NCBI RefSeq assembly: GCF_000814825.1
Contig: NZ_CP009302.1
Coordinates: forward strand, 868,001 to 932,000
Direction: 5' to 3'
From: Berryella intestinalis
GTDB taxonomy: Bacteria; Actinomycetota; Coriobacteriia; Coriobacteriales; Eggerthellaceae
DNA length: 64,000 nt
Shown in pieces: positions 43,588-53,208 of this stretch (the first letter of the stretch is position 1; each line of letters begins with the position of its first letter). The translations under genes and the position numbers were made by a program. Below the pieces are notes generated by a model. It did not search any database. It was not told where the DNA came from and worked only from the letters and a program-made list of their open reading frames with translations.

Positions 43588-44997
43588 TTACGCTTGGTTT
43601 TTCTGGTTGTTCTTGATTATAGGCGTATTGTTGTGCACGGTAACGACGTTCTGGCGGTCATCGCTGCTTCCGAACAGGCCCCAGAACCAGTTCGAGATGC
43701 GGTCGAAGATGCCGGGCGCGTCGACGGTCTCGGCGGCCAGCAGATCGTAGCTGGCTATCGTCTCGTTGTGCTGCTTGAACGAGATGGTGCCCACCTTCTG
43801 GCCGGCTTTGACGACCCCTGAAAGCCGGCTGCCGTCTATCTGGACGTCCTGGCTGACGTTTCCGTCGAGGTCGAACACGCGCACCGATGCGTTGGGATCC
43901 GCGATCGTCACGTCGAGGGTGTCCCCGTGGCGGTCGGCCAGCTCGACCTGCGCCACCAGCGGAACCTCGGTCACCGTGGAGTTCGCGGCCATGCTGACCG
44001 TTTGATCGGCATTCACCAGGCGGTAGTCGATGTAGTGGCGGTATCCCCACTCGAACAGCGCCTGCGCATCGTCGAAGCGCGTCTGGGCGGTGTCGGAATG
44101 CAGCACGACGGCGTAGAGCTTCATGCTCCCGTCGCTGGCGGCCCCCATGAACGAGGGCCCGGCCAGAAGCGTCTCCCCCGTCTTGATTCCGATGGCGCGG
44201 TCGTACATCTCGAGCAGCGCGTCGGTGGTTTCGAGGTCGATCTGGGTGTTGGCGCCGTTCCTCTTGACCACGATCGACGTGCTGCCGCCCTTCACGATCG
44301 CGGCGATCGCGTCGTTTTCCATCGCTTTTCTCGCTACGAGGGCCTGGTCGGCGGCGGTGCTGTGGAGGGCTCCCGCGAAGGACCCGTCGTCGAGCCCGTG
44401 AGGGTTCTCGTAGACGGTGTCGGCGCAGCCCAGCTCCTTGGCCTTGGCGTTCATCTTCGCGACGAAGGCCGCCGCGGGGGTGTCGGCCAGACCGGGCTCG
44501 TCTTTGAGGATGGCGGCCCCTGCGGCCTCCGCGATGGCGACGGCGGCATCGTTTCCCGAGGGGACCAGCAGCGCCTTCAGCGCGGTCTCGAACGACATGG
44601 TATCGCCCGCCATGAGGTTGGCCGACGACTCGCCTATCGTGGCGGCCGTATCGCTCACGGAGACCTGCTCGTCGAGCTTGAGGTAGTCCATGCTTACGAG
44701 CGCGGTCATCACCTTGGTGATCGAGGCGATCTGCGCGGGCGCGTTTGCATCGCGTTGGAACAGGGGGTTTCCCTCCGAGTCGACCAGGACGGCGTAGTCG
44801 GCGGCCACGTCGGGGCAGTCCCCCACCGACAGCCCCAGGCCCTCGACGGTGGAGTCGCCGATCTGGTCGGACCTGCGCACGTCCGCGAAGGCCGGCAGCG
44901 CGGGAAACGCCAGGGCCGCGGCGAGGGACAGCGCGAGGAGGGAGCGAGCGCCCCCCTTCGCCCTGCCCGTGCCGGTGGGTCGGTTAGTCCAGATCAT
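43588..44997 (-). CDS. D-alanyl-D-alanine carboxypeptidase (DacF/PBP5 class)
   Basis: Trims pentapeptide stems in peptidoglycan. 469 residues with a signal peptide (about 1-38, cut after AFA), the serine peptidase S11 motifs S92-x-x-K95 (SITK), S147-G-N and K272-T-G, then a C-terminal beta domain (about 335-430) and a short amphipathic end (FDRISNWFWGLFG) that may peg the enzyme to the membrane. The gene overlaps the end of the ACT-domain gene by 14 bases, so it is translated with it. Confidence 0.93.
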   Translation of the reverse strand: MIWTNRPTGTGRAKGGARSLLALSLAAALAFPALPAFADVRRSDQIGDSTVEGLGLSVGDCPDVAADYAVLVDSEGNPLFQRDANAPAQIASITKVMTALVSMDYLKLDEQVSVSDTAATIGESSANLMAGDTMSFETALKALLVPSGNDAAVAIAEAAGAAILKDEPGLADTPAAAFVAKMNAKAKELGCADTVYENPHGLDDGSFAGALHSTAADQALVARKAMENDAIAAIVKGGSTSIVVKRNGANTQIDLETTDALLEMYDRAIGIKTGETLLAGPSFMGAASDGSMKLYAVVLHSDTAQTRFDDAQALFEWGYRHYIDYRLVNADQTVSMAANSTVTEVPLVAQVELADRHGDTLDVTIADPNASVRVFDLDGNVSQDVQIDGSRLSGVVKAGQKVGTISFKQHNETIASYDLLAAETVDAPGIFDRISNWFWGLFGSSDDRQNVVTVHNNTPIIKNNQKNQA

Positions 44998-45412
44998 AGA
45001 TATCGGATGGGTCGGCGATGCGGAACCCGGCGTCTTTCAGCGCCGCCTCGACGGATCGGGGGTCTTCGACCTTCAGGATGTCGAGCGCGTCGTCGGTGTT
45101 GGAGGAGATGCAGTAAAGGTACTCGATGTTCACCTTGTGCTCGCCCAGCGCGTCGAGGACCTCGACGAGCCCGCCGGCCCGATCGGCCACGTAGACGCCC
45201 AGGACGTCGACGGTTCGCGCACGGTACCCCCGCTGCTCCAACTCGCGGGCCGCCGCTTCGGGTCGGTCGCACAGGAAGCGGGCGACCCCGTACTCGGCCG
45301 TGTCGGCCAGCACGAGCGCGTGCACGTTGATGCCGGCATCGGCCAGCGCCCTGCACACCGACGAGAGGCGCCCCTGCTCGTTCGCCAGAAAAACGGTAAG
45401 CTGCTTGATCAT
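44984..45412 (-). CDS. Tandem ACT-domain protein
   Basis: 142 residues made of two ACT domains: IKQLTVFLANEQGRLSSVCRAL (1-70) and VDVLGVYVADRAGGLVEVLDAL (72-138). Small tandem ACT proteins of this sort usually sit beside paaK and are thought to sense amino acids or aryl acids. Its start overlaps the paaK stop by four bases (ATGA) and its end overlaps the carboxypeptidase gene. Ligand unknown. Confidence 0.9.
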   Translation of the reverse strand: MIKQLTVFLANEQGRLSSVCRALADAGINVHALVLADTAEYGVARFLCDRPEAAARELEQRGYRARTVDVLGVYVADRAGGLVEVLDALGEHKVNIEYLYCISSNTDDALDILKVEDPRSVEAALKDAGFRIADPSDIYDLD

Positions 45413-46722
45413 CGCGCCACCTTCTCCCTCAGATCGAATACGCGTTTGGCCTTCCCTTCCGAGCGCTCGATGGTCATCGGCTCGACCAGCTTCACGTCGA
45501 CGCCGATCTGCAGGTTGCTCTTGAGCTCGGCCTTGAGGCGCGCCTTGACCTCTTCGAGCTTCCTGATCTCGTCGAAGGGGAACTCGGGAACGGTTTCCAC
45601 CTGCAGCTCCATGCGGTCGAGGTGACCGTCTGTGCGCAGGATGATCTTGTATTGGGCCGCGATCTCGGGGATTGCGGTGATGACCTGCTCGATCTGGGAC
45701 GGGAACACGTTCACGCCGCGGATGATCATCATGTCGTCCGAGCGCCCGACGATGTCGTCGATCATGCGGTGGGTGCGCCCGCATGCGCATTCCCGATCGA
45801 CGATGCGCGTGATGTCGCGCGTGCGGTAGCGCACCATGGGGCAGCACTCGCGCGTCAGCGTGGTGAACACCAGCTCGCCGTACTGGCCGTCGGGCACGGG
45901 CAAAAGCGTGTCGGGATCGATGATCTCGGCGTAGAAGTGGTCCTCGGCCAGATGGAGCCCGTTGTTGAACTCGCAGGAAAACGCCACGCCCGGCCCCATG
46001 ATCTCGGAGAGGCCGTAGACGTTCACGTAGCGGATGCCCAGTTTGCGGGCGAGTTCGTCTTTCAGGCCGTCGGAAGCCGCTTCGGCTCCGAAGATGCCGG
46101 CGGACAGCTTGAGGTCGGCATGCGGATCCATGCCCATCTCGATCATGGTGTCTGCCAGCAGCAGCGCGTAGGAAGGCGTGCAGGCGATGATGGTGGTGCC
46201 CAGGTCCTTCATCATCTGGATCTGGCGCTGGGTGTTGCCCGACGAGGTGGGGATGACCGTGGCGCCGGCGCGCTCGCTTCCGGTGTGCGCCCCCAAACCG
46301 CCCGTGAACAGGCCGTATCCGTACGATACCTGAACGGTGGATTCGGGGCCTCCCCCGGCCATGTAGATGCCGCGCGCGAAGCAGTCGGCCCAGTTGGCCA
46401 GATCGGACGCCGTGCTGCCCACGACCGTCGCCTGACCGGTGGTGCCCGATGACGCATGGATGCGCGCTACCTGGTGCTGTTCCACTGCGAACAGGCCGAA
46501 CGGGTAGTTGTCGCGCATGTCCTGCTTCTTGATGAAAGGGAACTTGGGGAGATCCTCGAGCGACTTGAGATCGCCCGGCTCCACCCCGGCCTCTTTCCAG
46601 GACTCACGGTAGAAAGGGATGTTGTCAAAGGCATGCTGGACCGTCCATCGAGCGCGCTTAAACTGCAACTTCCCCAGCTGCTCTCGAGACATGGTCTCGA
46701 TGTCCGGCTGGTAGTATGCCAT
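45409..46722 (-). CDS. paaK: Phenylacetate-CoA ligase
   Basis: Adenylating enzyme that activates aryl acetates to CoA thioesters. 437 residues: the AMP-binding P-loop is HASSGTTGQATVVG, followed by YGLSEIMGPGVA and the hinge region IRGVNVFPSQIE, all PaaK-type. Coupled to the ACT gene by a four-base overlap. With IorAB it would join aryl-pyruvate oxidation with aryl-acetate activation or, run in reverse, ATP formation from aryl-acetyl-CoA. Start at 46722 is behind AGGTGAGG. Confidence 0.94.
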   Translation of the reverse strand: MAYYQPDIETMSREQLGKLQFKRARWTVQHAFDNIPFYRESWKEAGVEPGDLKSLEDLPKFPFIKKQDMRDNYPFGLFAVEQHQVARIHASSGTTGQATVVGSTASDLANWADCFARGIYMAGGGPESTVQVSYGYGLFTGGLGAHTGSERAGATVIPTSSGNTQRQIQMMKDLGTTIIACTPSYALLLADTMIEMGMDPHADLKLSAGIFGAEAASDGLKDELARKLGIRYVNVYGLSEIMGPGVAFSCEFNNGLHLAEDHFYAEIIDPDTLLPVPDGQYGELVFTTLTRECCPMVRYRTRDITRIVDRECACGRTHRMIDDIVGRSDDMMIIRGVNVFPSQIEQVITAIPEIAAQYKIILRTDGHLDRMELQVETVPEFPFDEIRKLEEVKARLKAELKSNLQIGVDVKLVEPMTIERSEGKAKRVFDLREKVAR

Positions 46723-46762
46723 TGTCCTCACCTTTCTTTCCAAACGGGGCGGCTAAAAAAAC

Positions 46763-46792
46763 ATCCCCTGCTGGGGATAGCGAGATTGTAGC
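46763..46792 (-). promoter_or_regulatory. paaK promoter (extended -10) with a palindrome at the start site
   Basis: Minus strand reads TGC-TACAAT (-10 at 46785-46790, TG extension), and six bases later a perfect palindrome-like repeat ATCCCC-AGCA-GGGGAT (46763-46778), then a T-rich tract. The repeat would occupy the first transcribed bases, which fits an operator or a 5' mRNA hairpin better than a terminator. Confidence 0.5.
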
Positions 46793-46931
46793 AGGTGATC
46801 AGCTGTTTTTCGCATGCGTGGAATTCGTTAACACACAAGTAATACGTTTGGGCCCCGCCACCTCTCGGCAGCCCCCCGAGGTTTTGGGAGGGGCTTCCTT
46901 CGGCTTGCCCGATGCGCAGGCGCGCGGGGGC

Positions 46932-47888
46932 TTACGACACCAGGACGGCCAGCAGCGGGATGGTGGCCAGCGCGAGGACCGTGGTGATGAAGGTGCCCTG
47001 CGACATGGCCTTGACGTCGCCGTCGTACATGAGGGCCATCATGGTTCCCATCGACGCCACCGGCATGCCGGCGCCGACCACGATGACGCCCAGGATCAGG
47101 GGATCGTCGATGAAGGGCCGCATCGCGAAGAACAGGGCGACGGGGATGACCAGCAGGCGCATGACCGAGGTGACGTAGGGTTTCGCGTGCGAGAGCATCT
47201 CTTTGGGCGACATGGTGGCCAGTGTTGAGCCGATGATCAGCATCGAGGCGGGGACGGTCATCTGCCCGATGTAGTTCAGGGTGTTGCCCACCAGTCCCCC
47301 GTTGTCGGTGATGCCCAGCGATGCCAGCACGAGGGCGACGATGCAGGCGATCATGGCGGGGTTCATGAGGTTGCGCAAGACCTTTTTCACCCGGCGTTTG
47401 AGCGACGGGCCGGCTTTGGGGGCGCCTCCCTGTTTGATCATGGCCTCTCCGCAGGTGAACGCGAAGATGTTGAACGGGATGTTGTTGATGACGCCGTAGA
47501 ACACCGCAGCGGGCCCGAAGATGGCGTTGAGGATGGGAAGGCCGACGAAGCTGGTGTTCCCGAACCCCATCATGAAGGAATGGGCGCCGCGCGTGGCGGG
47601 CTCGAGGTTGGGATAGAGACGCGGGACGAGGTAGGAAACGACCATCATCAGCACGTAGGCGAGCATCGAGAACCCGAGGATCCGCATGATGGTGGCGAAG
47701 TCGGGCAGGCCGGTGTTGTTCAGAACCGACGATATCATCAGCGCGGGAAGCGAGAAGTTCATCACGAGGCGGGACAGCATGGTGTCGAACGCGCTGTTCA
47801 TGAAGTCGAGTTTTCGGGCGATGACGCCGGCTGCCGCCAAAAGGGTGAGTTCGATCATCTGAAAGGCTGCGTGCGAAAAGATATCCAT
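46932..47888 (-). CDS. AEC (auxin efflux carrier) family transporter
   Basis: 318 residues, about ten membrane helices, with the family hallmarks NFSLPALMISSVLNN, GFGNTSFVGLPIL and the C-terminal GAGMPVASMGTMMAL. AEC members in bacteria move organic anions such as malate or malonate; the substrate is not predictable. Lies between leuA and paaK on the minus strand, separated from both by hairpins, so it may be a single-gene unit. An aryl acid substrate is possible from context only. Confidence 0.9.
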   Translation of the reverse strand: MDIFSHAAFQMIELTLLAAAGVIARKLDFMNSAFDTMLSRLVMNFSLPALMISSVLNNTGLPDFATIMRILGFSMLAYVLMMVVSYLVPRLYPNLEPATRGAHSFMMGFGNTSFVGLPILNAIFGPAAVFYGVINNIPFNIFAFTCGEAMIKQGGAPKAGPSLKRRVKKVLRNLMNPAMIACIVALVLASLGITDNGGLVGNTLNYIGQMTVPASMLIIGSTLATMSPKEMLSHAKPYVTSVMRLLVIPVALFFAMRPFIDDPLILGVIVVGAGMPVASMGTMMALMYDGDVKAMSQGTFITTVLALATIPLLAVLVS

Positions 47889-47931
47889 GCTGAACTTCTT
47901 AGTCTCGTGCTTCTCTTAGGCTCCAACGAAC

Positions 47932-47962
47932 AAGGAGACACCTCGCGCGAAAGTGTCTCCTT
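47932..47962 (-). terminator. Terminator-like hairpin after leuA
   Basis: AAGGAGACAC / GTGTCTCCTT, ten perfect pairs with an 11-base loop, 73 bases behind the leuA stop. The U-run on the minus strand is poor (TTGTTCGTT). Confidence 0.6.
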
Positions 47963-48034
47963 TGATTCAATCTATACCAACGGGCCGCGGTTTTCCCCAA
48001 CTCCAACCGAAACCCACAGGCACGTAACAAACGC

Positions 48035-49558
48035 TTAATTCTTGCGGTCGGACAGAAGGCGGTTCAGGGCGTTCACGTAGGCCTTGGCAGACGACACGAT
48101 GATGTCGCCGTCGGCTCCCCTGCCGGCGAAGATGCGTCCGTCGGAGGCAGCCACGCGCACGGTCACCTCGCCGAGGGCCGCCAGGCCGCGGGTGACGGAC
48201 TGGACGGAGAACTCCGACAGCTCGTTGTCCACGCGGATGATCTGGTTCACGGCCTTGAACACCGCGTCGATGGGTCCCACGCCGCAGGTGCAGACGGTGG
48301 TGTCGATCCCGTTGGGGTCTTTCAGGGTGACCGTCGCCGTGGGGATCAGGGGGTATCCGCTCGACACCTGGACGCTGACGATGGAGTACAGGGCCGCAGC
48401 CTCTCGCTCGCGTTCGTTGACCAGGCTCTCCAGATCCTCGTCGAAGACCTCCTTCTTCTTGTCAGCCAGGTCGAGGAACGCCTCGTAGATCTTGTCGAGC
48501 TCGTCTTTCTCGAACTCGTATCCCAGCTCGATCAGGCGGTGCTTGAGCGCCGCGTGGCCCGAGCGCGCCGTGAGGATGATCTTGGACTGGCCCGCACCCA
48601 CCTCTTCGGGATCGATGATCTCGTAGGTGGAGCGCTGCTTGAGCACGCCGTCTTGGTGGATGCCCGAGGAGTGCGCGAACGCATTGGCTCCCACGATGGC
48701 CTTGTTGGCCTGGACGTTCATGCCGGTGATGGACGACACGAGGCGGCTCGCCTTGACGAACTCGCGCGTGTTGACGTCGGTGTGGGCGTCGAGCTCTTCC
48801 CCGTGCATGCGGATGGCCATGACGACCTCTTCCATGGCGGTGTTTCCCGCGCGCTCGCCCAGGCCGTTGATGGTGCATTCGATCTGGGTGGCGCCGTTGC
48901 GCACGCCGGCCATGGCCAGCGCGGTGGCCATGCCGAGGTCGTTGTGGCAGTGCACGGAGATATCCACGTTCTCGATGCCGCGCACGTTGTCGCGCAGGTA
49001 CTTGATGCGCCGCCCGTACTCCTCGGGCAGCGAGAAGCCGGTGGTGTCGGGGATGTTCACGACGGTGGCTCCCGCATCGACGACGGCTTGGATGACGCGC
49101 ACCAAAAAGTCGTAGTCCGAACGGCCCGCGTCCTCGGCGTAGAACTCCACGTCGTCGACGAACTGCTTGGCGTACGAGACGCACTCGATCGCGCGCTCGA
49201 CCACCTGGTCCTCGGTCATCTTCAGCTTGTCGTGTATGTGGGAGGGCGACACGCCGATGCCGGTGTGGATGCGCGGGCGCTTGGCGTACTTCAAGGCGTC
49301 GGCGGCGCTGTCGATGTCTTTCTTGACGGCGCGCGTGAGGGCGCAGACGGTGGCGTTGTCGCCGGCCAACTCGGCGATGCGGCGCACGCTCTCGAAGTCG
49401 CCCGGGCTCGAAATGGGGAAACCCGCTTCGATGACGTCGACGTTCAAACGCAGAAGCTCGCGCGCCACCACCAGTTTCTCCTCGGTGTTCATCGATGCGC
49501 CGGGCGACTGCTCGCCGTCGCGCAAGGTGGTGTCGAAGATCTTGATCTTCCGAGTCAT
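48035..49558 (-). CDS. leuA: 2-isopropylmalate synthase
   Basis: First committed step of leucine synthesis. 507 residues: TIM barrel with [16 protein letters not shown] and the metal-binding HCHNDLG, the subdomain with [11 protein letters not shown]-type phrase ([16 protein letters not shown]) and a C-terminal allosteric domain (about 385-500) for leucine feedback. Start at 49558 is behind AAAGGAGACTCGC; the open frame upstream is not LeuA-like. leuB and leuCD are not in the window. Confidence 0.97.
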   Translation of the reverse strand: MTRKIKIFDTTLRDGEQSPGASMNTEEKLVVARELLRLNVDVIEAGFPISSPGDFESVRRIAELAGDNATVCALTRAVKKDIDSAADALKYAKRPRIHTGIGVSPSHIHDKLKMTEDQVVERAIECVSYAKQFVDDVEFYAEDAGRSDYDFLVRVIQAVVDAGATVVNIPDTTGFSLPEEYGRRIKYLRDNVRGIENVDISVHCHNDLGMATALAMAGVRNGATQIECTINGLGERAGNTAMEEVVMAIRMHGEELDAHTDVNTREFVKASRLVSSITGMNVQANKAIVGANAFAHSSGIHQDGVLKQRSTYEIIDPEEVGAGQSKIILTARSGHAALKHRLIELGYEFEKDELDKIYEAFLDLADKKKEVFDEDLESLVNEREREAAALYSIVSVQVSSGYPLIPTATVTLKDPNGIDTTVCTCGVGPIDAVFKAVNQIIRVDNELSEFSVQSVTRGLAALGEVTVRVAASDGRIFAGRGADGDIIVSSAKAYVNALNRLLSDRKN

Positions 49559-49727
49559 GCGAGTCTCCTTTCCTGTGAGTGGGTGGTTGCCTATGCTTTC
49601 GGCGCCCGCAGGGGGCAAGGGGTATCCGGGAAGCCCCCGAGCGGAGCACCCCTCGGGGGCCCTGCCCCGCGGCGGCTTCGCCCGGGGACCTGGAGGCGCG
49701 GTCGCTCCCCCAGGTCCGAAGAGCCGT
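49559..49727 (-). other. GC-rich hairpin pair between ilvC and leuA
   Basis: Two inverted repeats: one near 49691-49722 (GGACCTGG / CCAGGTCC arms) and one near 49637-49664 (GCCCCCGAG / CTCGGGGGC arms). Neither has a T-run, so leuA is probably read through from ilvC at reduced level. Confidence 0.45.
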
Positions 49728-50723
49728 TTATTTCTTGATCCAGGTGAACATCGAGCGGATCTTCTCGCCGGTCTTCTCGATCTCGTGGCTGTTGATGGCC
49801 TCGCGCTGCTCGAGCAGCCACTTGTGGTCGTTGTTGCAGTCCGCCACGAACTCGCGTGCGAAGTCCCCGTTCTGGATGCGCTCGAGGATCTCCTTCATAG
49901 CCGCGCGCGACTCGTCGTTGATGACCTTGGGGCCGGCGTAGTACTCGCCGTACTCGGCGGTGTTGGAGATCGAGTAGTTCATGAAGTGGATGCCGCTTTC
50001 GTACATGAGGTCCACGATCATCTTCATCTCGTGGTAGCACTCGAAATACGCCAGCTCGGCCGGATAGCCCGCGTCAACCAGCGTTTCGAAGCCGGCCTTC
50101 ACCAGCTCGACCAGACCGCCGCACAGAACCGCCTGCTCACCGAACAGGTCCTCTTCGGTTTCCTGGGCGAAGGTGGCCTTGATGATGCCCGTGCGGGCGC
50201 CGCCCACGCCCCAGCAGTACGACAGCGCGATGTCCCAGGCATCCCCCGTGGCGTCCTGGTGCACGCAGGCCAGATCGGGTACGCCCGAGCCCTCGGTGTA
50301 CTGGCGGCGCACGATGTGGCCGGGGCCCTTGGGCGCGCACATGATGACGTTCACGTCCTCGGGCGCGGTGATGTAGCCGTAGTGGATGTTGAAGCCGTGC
50401 GCGAACGCGAGGGTGTCGCCGGCATGCAGGTGCGGGGCGATCTGCTCTTCGTAGACCTTGGCCTGGATCTCGTCGGGGACGAGGATCATGATGACGTCGG
50501 CCTCTTCGGCGGCCTGCTCGACGGAAACGACGTTCAGGCCGGCTTCGCGGGCGGCCTCGGCCGAAGAGGATCCTTCGCGCAGGCCGACGCGCACGTCGCA
50601 TCCCGAGTCCTTGAGGTTGAGCGCGTGGGCGTGGCCCTGCGATCCGTAGCCGATGACGGCGATCTTCTTGCCCTTGATGACCTCGGGGTTGCAGTCCTCT
50701 TCGTAGTAGATGGTGACAGCCAT
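49728..50723 (-). CDS. ilvC: Ketol-acid reductoisomerase (class I)
   Basis: Second shared step of valine and isoleucine synthesis. 331 residues, the short class I form, with the NADPH-binding [19 protein letters not shown] and the C-terminal knotted helical domain containing the metal-binding [12 protein letters not shown] and [21 protein letters not shown] precedes the ATG. Follows ilvN by 125 bases in the ilvD-ilvB-ilvN-ilvC-leuA order. Confidence 0.97.
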   Translation of the reverse strand: MAVTIYYEEDCNPEVIKGKKIAVIGYGSQGHAHALNLKDSGCDVRVGLREGSSSAEAAREAGLNVVSVEQAAEEADVIMILVPDEIQAKVYEEQIAPHLHAGDTLAFAHGFNIHYGYITAPEDVNVIMCAPKGPGHIVRRQYTEGSGVPDLACVHQDATGDAWDIALSYCWGVGGARTGIIKATFAQETEEDLFGEQAVLCGGLVELVKAGFETLVDAGYPAELAYFECYHEMKMIVDLMYESGIHFMNYSISNTAEYGEYYAGPKVINDESRAAMKEILERIQNGDFAREFVADCNNDHKWLLEQREAINSHEIEKTGEKIRSMFTWIKK

Positions 50724-50848
50724 GTCGCTTCCTTTCGTCTGTTGGCTGCTGTTACTGGTATCGCGTGCGCTTTCGCGCAGGTGATCGTGCTTAAAGCCGG
50801 TCGGCGCCTCCTTGCGCCCCTTCGCGGGCCGGCAGCGTCGCGCGGCCG

Positions 50849-51334
50849 CTAGCTTTCCTTCGAGCTTCGGCCCATGGCGATCTTGCCGGTGCGCGTGGCT
50901 TCCTTCAGGCCGTAGGCGCGGAACAGGTCCTCCATGCCCTTGAGCTTCGCTTCGTCGCCGGTCGCCTCGACGGTGAGCGAGGTGCGGCCCACGTCCACGA
51001 TGTTGGCGCGGAACACGTTGGCGATCTCGATGATCTCGCCGCGGCGCTCGGCCGGCGCGTTCACCTTGAACAAGACGAGCTCGCGCTCGATGGCGCTGTC
51101 GTTGGTGAGGTCGCTGATCTTGTGCACGCTGGTGAGCTTGTGGAGCTGCTTGGTGAGCTGCTCGTAGGCAACCTCGTTGGCGTTCACGATGATGGTGACG
51201 CGCGATTTGGTGGGGTCTTCGGTGGGACCCACGGACAGCGACTCGATGTTGAATCCCCGTCGCGAGATGAGGCCGGTAACGCGCGAGAGCACGCCGGGGC
51301 TGTTCTCGACCAAGATTGAGAGCACATGTTTCAT
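50849..51334 (-). CDS. ilvN: Acetolactate synthase, small (regulatory) subunit
   Basis: 161 residues: an ACT domain ([20 protein letters not shown], 3-78) that binds valine for feedback, and the C-terminal ALS_ss domain ([19 protein letters not shown] onward). Its ATG at 51334 shares one base with the ilvB stop, so the subunits are made together; GGAAGGAG precedes it. Confidence 0.96.
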   Translation of the reverse strand: MKHVLSILVENSPGVLSRVTGLISRRGFNIESLSVGPTEDPTKSRVTIIVNANEVAYEQLTKQLHKLTSVHKISDLTNDSAIERELVLFKVNAPAERRGEIIEIANVFRANIVDVGRTSLTVEATGDEAKLKGMEDLFRAYGLKEATRTGKIAMGRSSKES

Positions 51335-53208
51335 TACTTCGCTCCTTCCGGCGTTGCGACTTCGGGCGAATCCTCGGGTCCGACGCGCACGGCCCCGGCC
51401 GCGCTGTCGATGGCGCCGGTGACCTCCGAGAGGCCCTTTCCGGGCGCCACCATGGGAAACACGCTCTGGTCGCGCGGGATGCACACGTCGAGCAGGTAAG
51501 GGCCGGGCGCGTCGAGCATGCGCTTGTAGGCGGCCGCCAGCTCGCTTGCGCTGGTCACCTGCTCGCCCTGCCACCCGTAGGCATCGGCCAGCTTCACGAA
51601 ATCGGGGTTGTCGGCCAGCTCGGTGAACGAGTAGCGGCGCTTGTAGAACAGCTTCTGCCACTGGCGCACCATGCCGAGCGCGCGGTTGTCGAGCACCACC
51701 ACCTTCACCGGCACGTTGCCGATGGCGGCCGTGGCCATCTCCTGACTGTTCATCTGGAACGACCCGTCCCCGGCGATGCAGACGACGGTCTTGTCGGGAC
51801 ACCCTATGGCCGCCCCGATGGCGGCGGGGAACCCGAAGCCCATGGTGCCGGCGCCGCCCGAGCTGAGGAAGGAGCGCGGGCGCTCGGTGTCGACGAACTG
51901 CGCGGCCCACATCTGGTGCTGGCCCACCTCGGTGACGACGATGGTGTTGTCCGGATCGATGAGGTGCGAGAGCAGCTGGATGGACACCTCGGGCACGATC
52001 ACGTCGTTGTCGGGGTCGAGGCGCTTGTCGTAGAGCGGGTAGCGCTCGCGCCACGCGGACACTTCGGCCAGCCAGTCGGCGGTGTCGGGCGCCTTCTTCG
52101 ACTTGCCGAAGCTCTCGATGAGGCTGGCGAACACCGATTTGAGGTCGCCGACCACGGGGATCTGCGGGTCGATGATCTTGCCGATCTCGGCCGGATCGAT
52201 GTCGATGTGGATGAGATCGGCGTTGGGCGCGAAGCTCTTCACGTTGCCCGTCACGCGGTCTGAGAAGCGCGCGCCGGCGGCGATGATGAGGTCGGCGTGG
52301 TTCAGCGTGAGGTTCGCGTACTTCGATCCGTGCATGCCCACCATGCCGAGGTTCAGCGGATCGTCCGTGGGCATGACGCCCTTGCTCATCAGCGTGGTGA
52401 CCACGGGGATCTGCAGTATGTTGGCAAGTTCGGTGACTTCGGAAGACGCGTTCGACGCGATGGCTCCCCCGCCGACGTAGAACACCGGGCGACGGGCCTG
52501 GGCGATGCGCTCGGCCGCGGCGCGGATCTGCTTGGCGTTGCCGCGGTAGGTCGGGCGGTACGACGGGATGTTCACGTCGTCGGGGTACTCGAACACCACT
52601 TCCTCGATGGTGATGTCGGAGGGGATGTCGATGAGCACCGGGCCGGGACGCCCCGTCTTCGCGATGTGGAAGGCCTCGCGGAAGGTGGAGGCGAGCTCGT
52701 CTACCGACTGCAGCAGGTAGCTGTGCTTGACGATGGGCATGGTGATGCCCACGATGTCGGACTCCTGGAAGGCGTCGGTGCCGATGACGGCGCGCGGGAC
52801 CTGCCCGGTGATGACCACCAGGGGAACCGAGTCCATGTAGGCCGTCGCGATGCCGGTGACTGTGTTGGTGGCTCCCGGGCCGCTCGTCACCAGCACGACG
52901 CCCACGTTGCCGGTTGCGCGCGCGTAGCCGTCGGCGGCATGGACCGCGCCCTGCTCGTGGCGCACCAGCACGTGTTCGATGATCTCGGAGTCGTACAGGG
53001 CGTCGTAGATGCGGATGACCTGGCCTCCCGGGTAGCCGAAGAGGGTGTCGACCCCTTCGGCCTCCAACGAGGCGATGACGGCCTGGGCCCCGGTCATCCT
53101 CATGCCCTGTTTGGCGTTGCGGCTTCCCGGGCCCTTCGGCGCGCCGGCGCGGGCGACCGTCATGGCCGCGCGCTCGCTGGTGGCGGTGTTCTTAGTGGGT
53201 TCGCTCAC
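51334..53208 (-). CDS. ilvB: Acetolactate synthase, large (catalytic) subunit
   Basis: ThDP- and FAD-dependent enzyme. 624 residues with the catalytic Glu in [15 protein letters not shown] and nearby [18 protein letters not shown], and the ThDP motif [15 protein letters not shown]. An N-terminal extension of about 35 residues rich in Ala/Thr/Lys comes before the conserved [17 protein letters not shown], so a downstream start is possible. GTG start overlaps the ilvD stop by four bases (GTGA). Confidence 0.96.
   Translation of the reverse strand: MSEPTKNTATSERAAMTVARAGAPKGPGSRNAKQGMRMTGAQAVIASLEAEGVDTLFGYPGGQVIRIYDALYDSEIIEHVLVRHEQGAVHAADGYARATGNVGVVLVTSGPGATNTVTGIATAYMDSVPLVVITGQVPRAVIGTDAFQESDIVGITMPIVKHSYLLQSVDELASTFREAFHIAKTGRPGPVLIDIPSDITIEEVVFEYPDDVNIPSYRPTYRGNAKQIRAAAERIAQARRPVFYVGGGAIASNASSEVTELANILQIPVVTTLMSKGVMPTDDPLNLGMVGMHGSKYANLTLNHADLIIAAGARFSDRVTGNVKSFAPNADLIHIDIDPAEIGKIIDPQIPVVGDLKSVFASLIESFGKSKKAPDTADWLAEVSAWRERYPLYDKRLDPDNDVIVPEVSIQLLSHLIDPDNTIVVTEVGQHQMWAAQFVDTERPRSFLSSGGAGTMGFGFPAAIGAAIGCPDKTVVCIAGDGSFQMNSQEMATAAIGNVPVKVVVLDNRALGMVRQWQKLFYKRRYSFTELADNPDFVKLADAYGWQGEQVTSASELAAAYKRMLDAPGPYLLDVCIPRDQSVFPMVAPGKGLSEVTGAIDSAAGAVRVGPEDSPEVATPEGAK

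Noticed and set aside
46755-46778. ATCCCC/GGGGAT plus T-run as an intrinsic terminator of the AEC transporter gene
   Set aside because: The extended -10 TGCTACAAT lies immediately upstream on the same strand and nothing promoter-like remains between the hairpin and paaK, so an operator or 5' hairpin is more likely.
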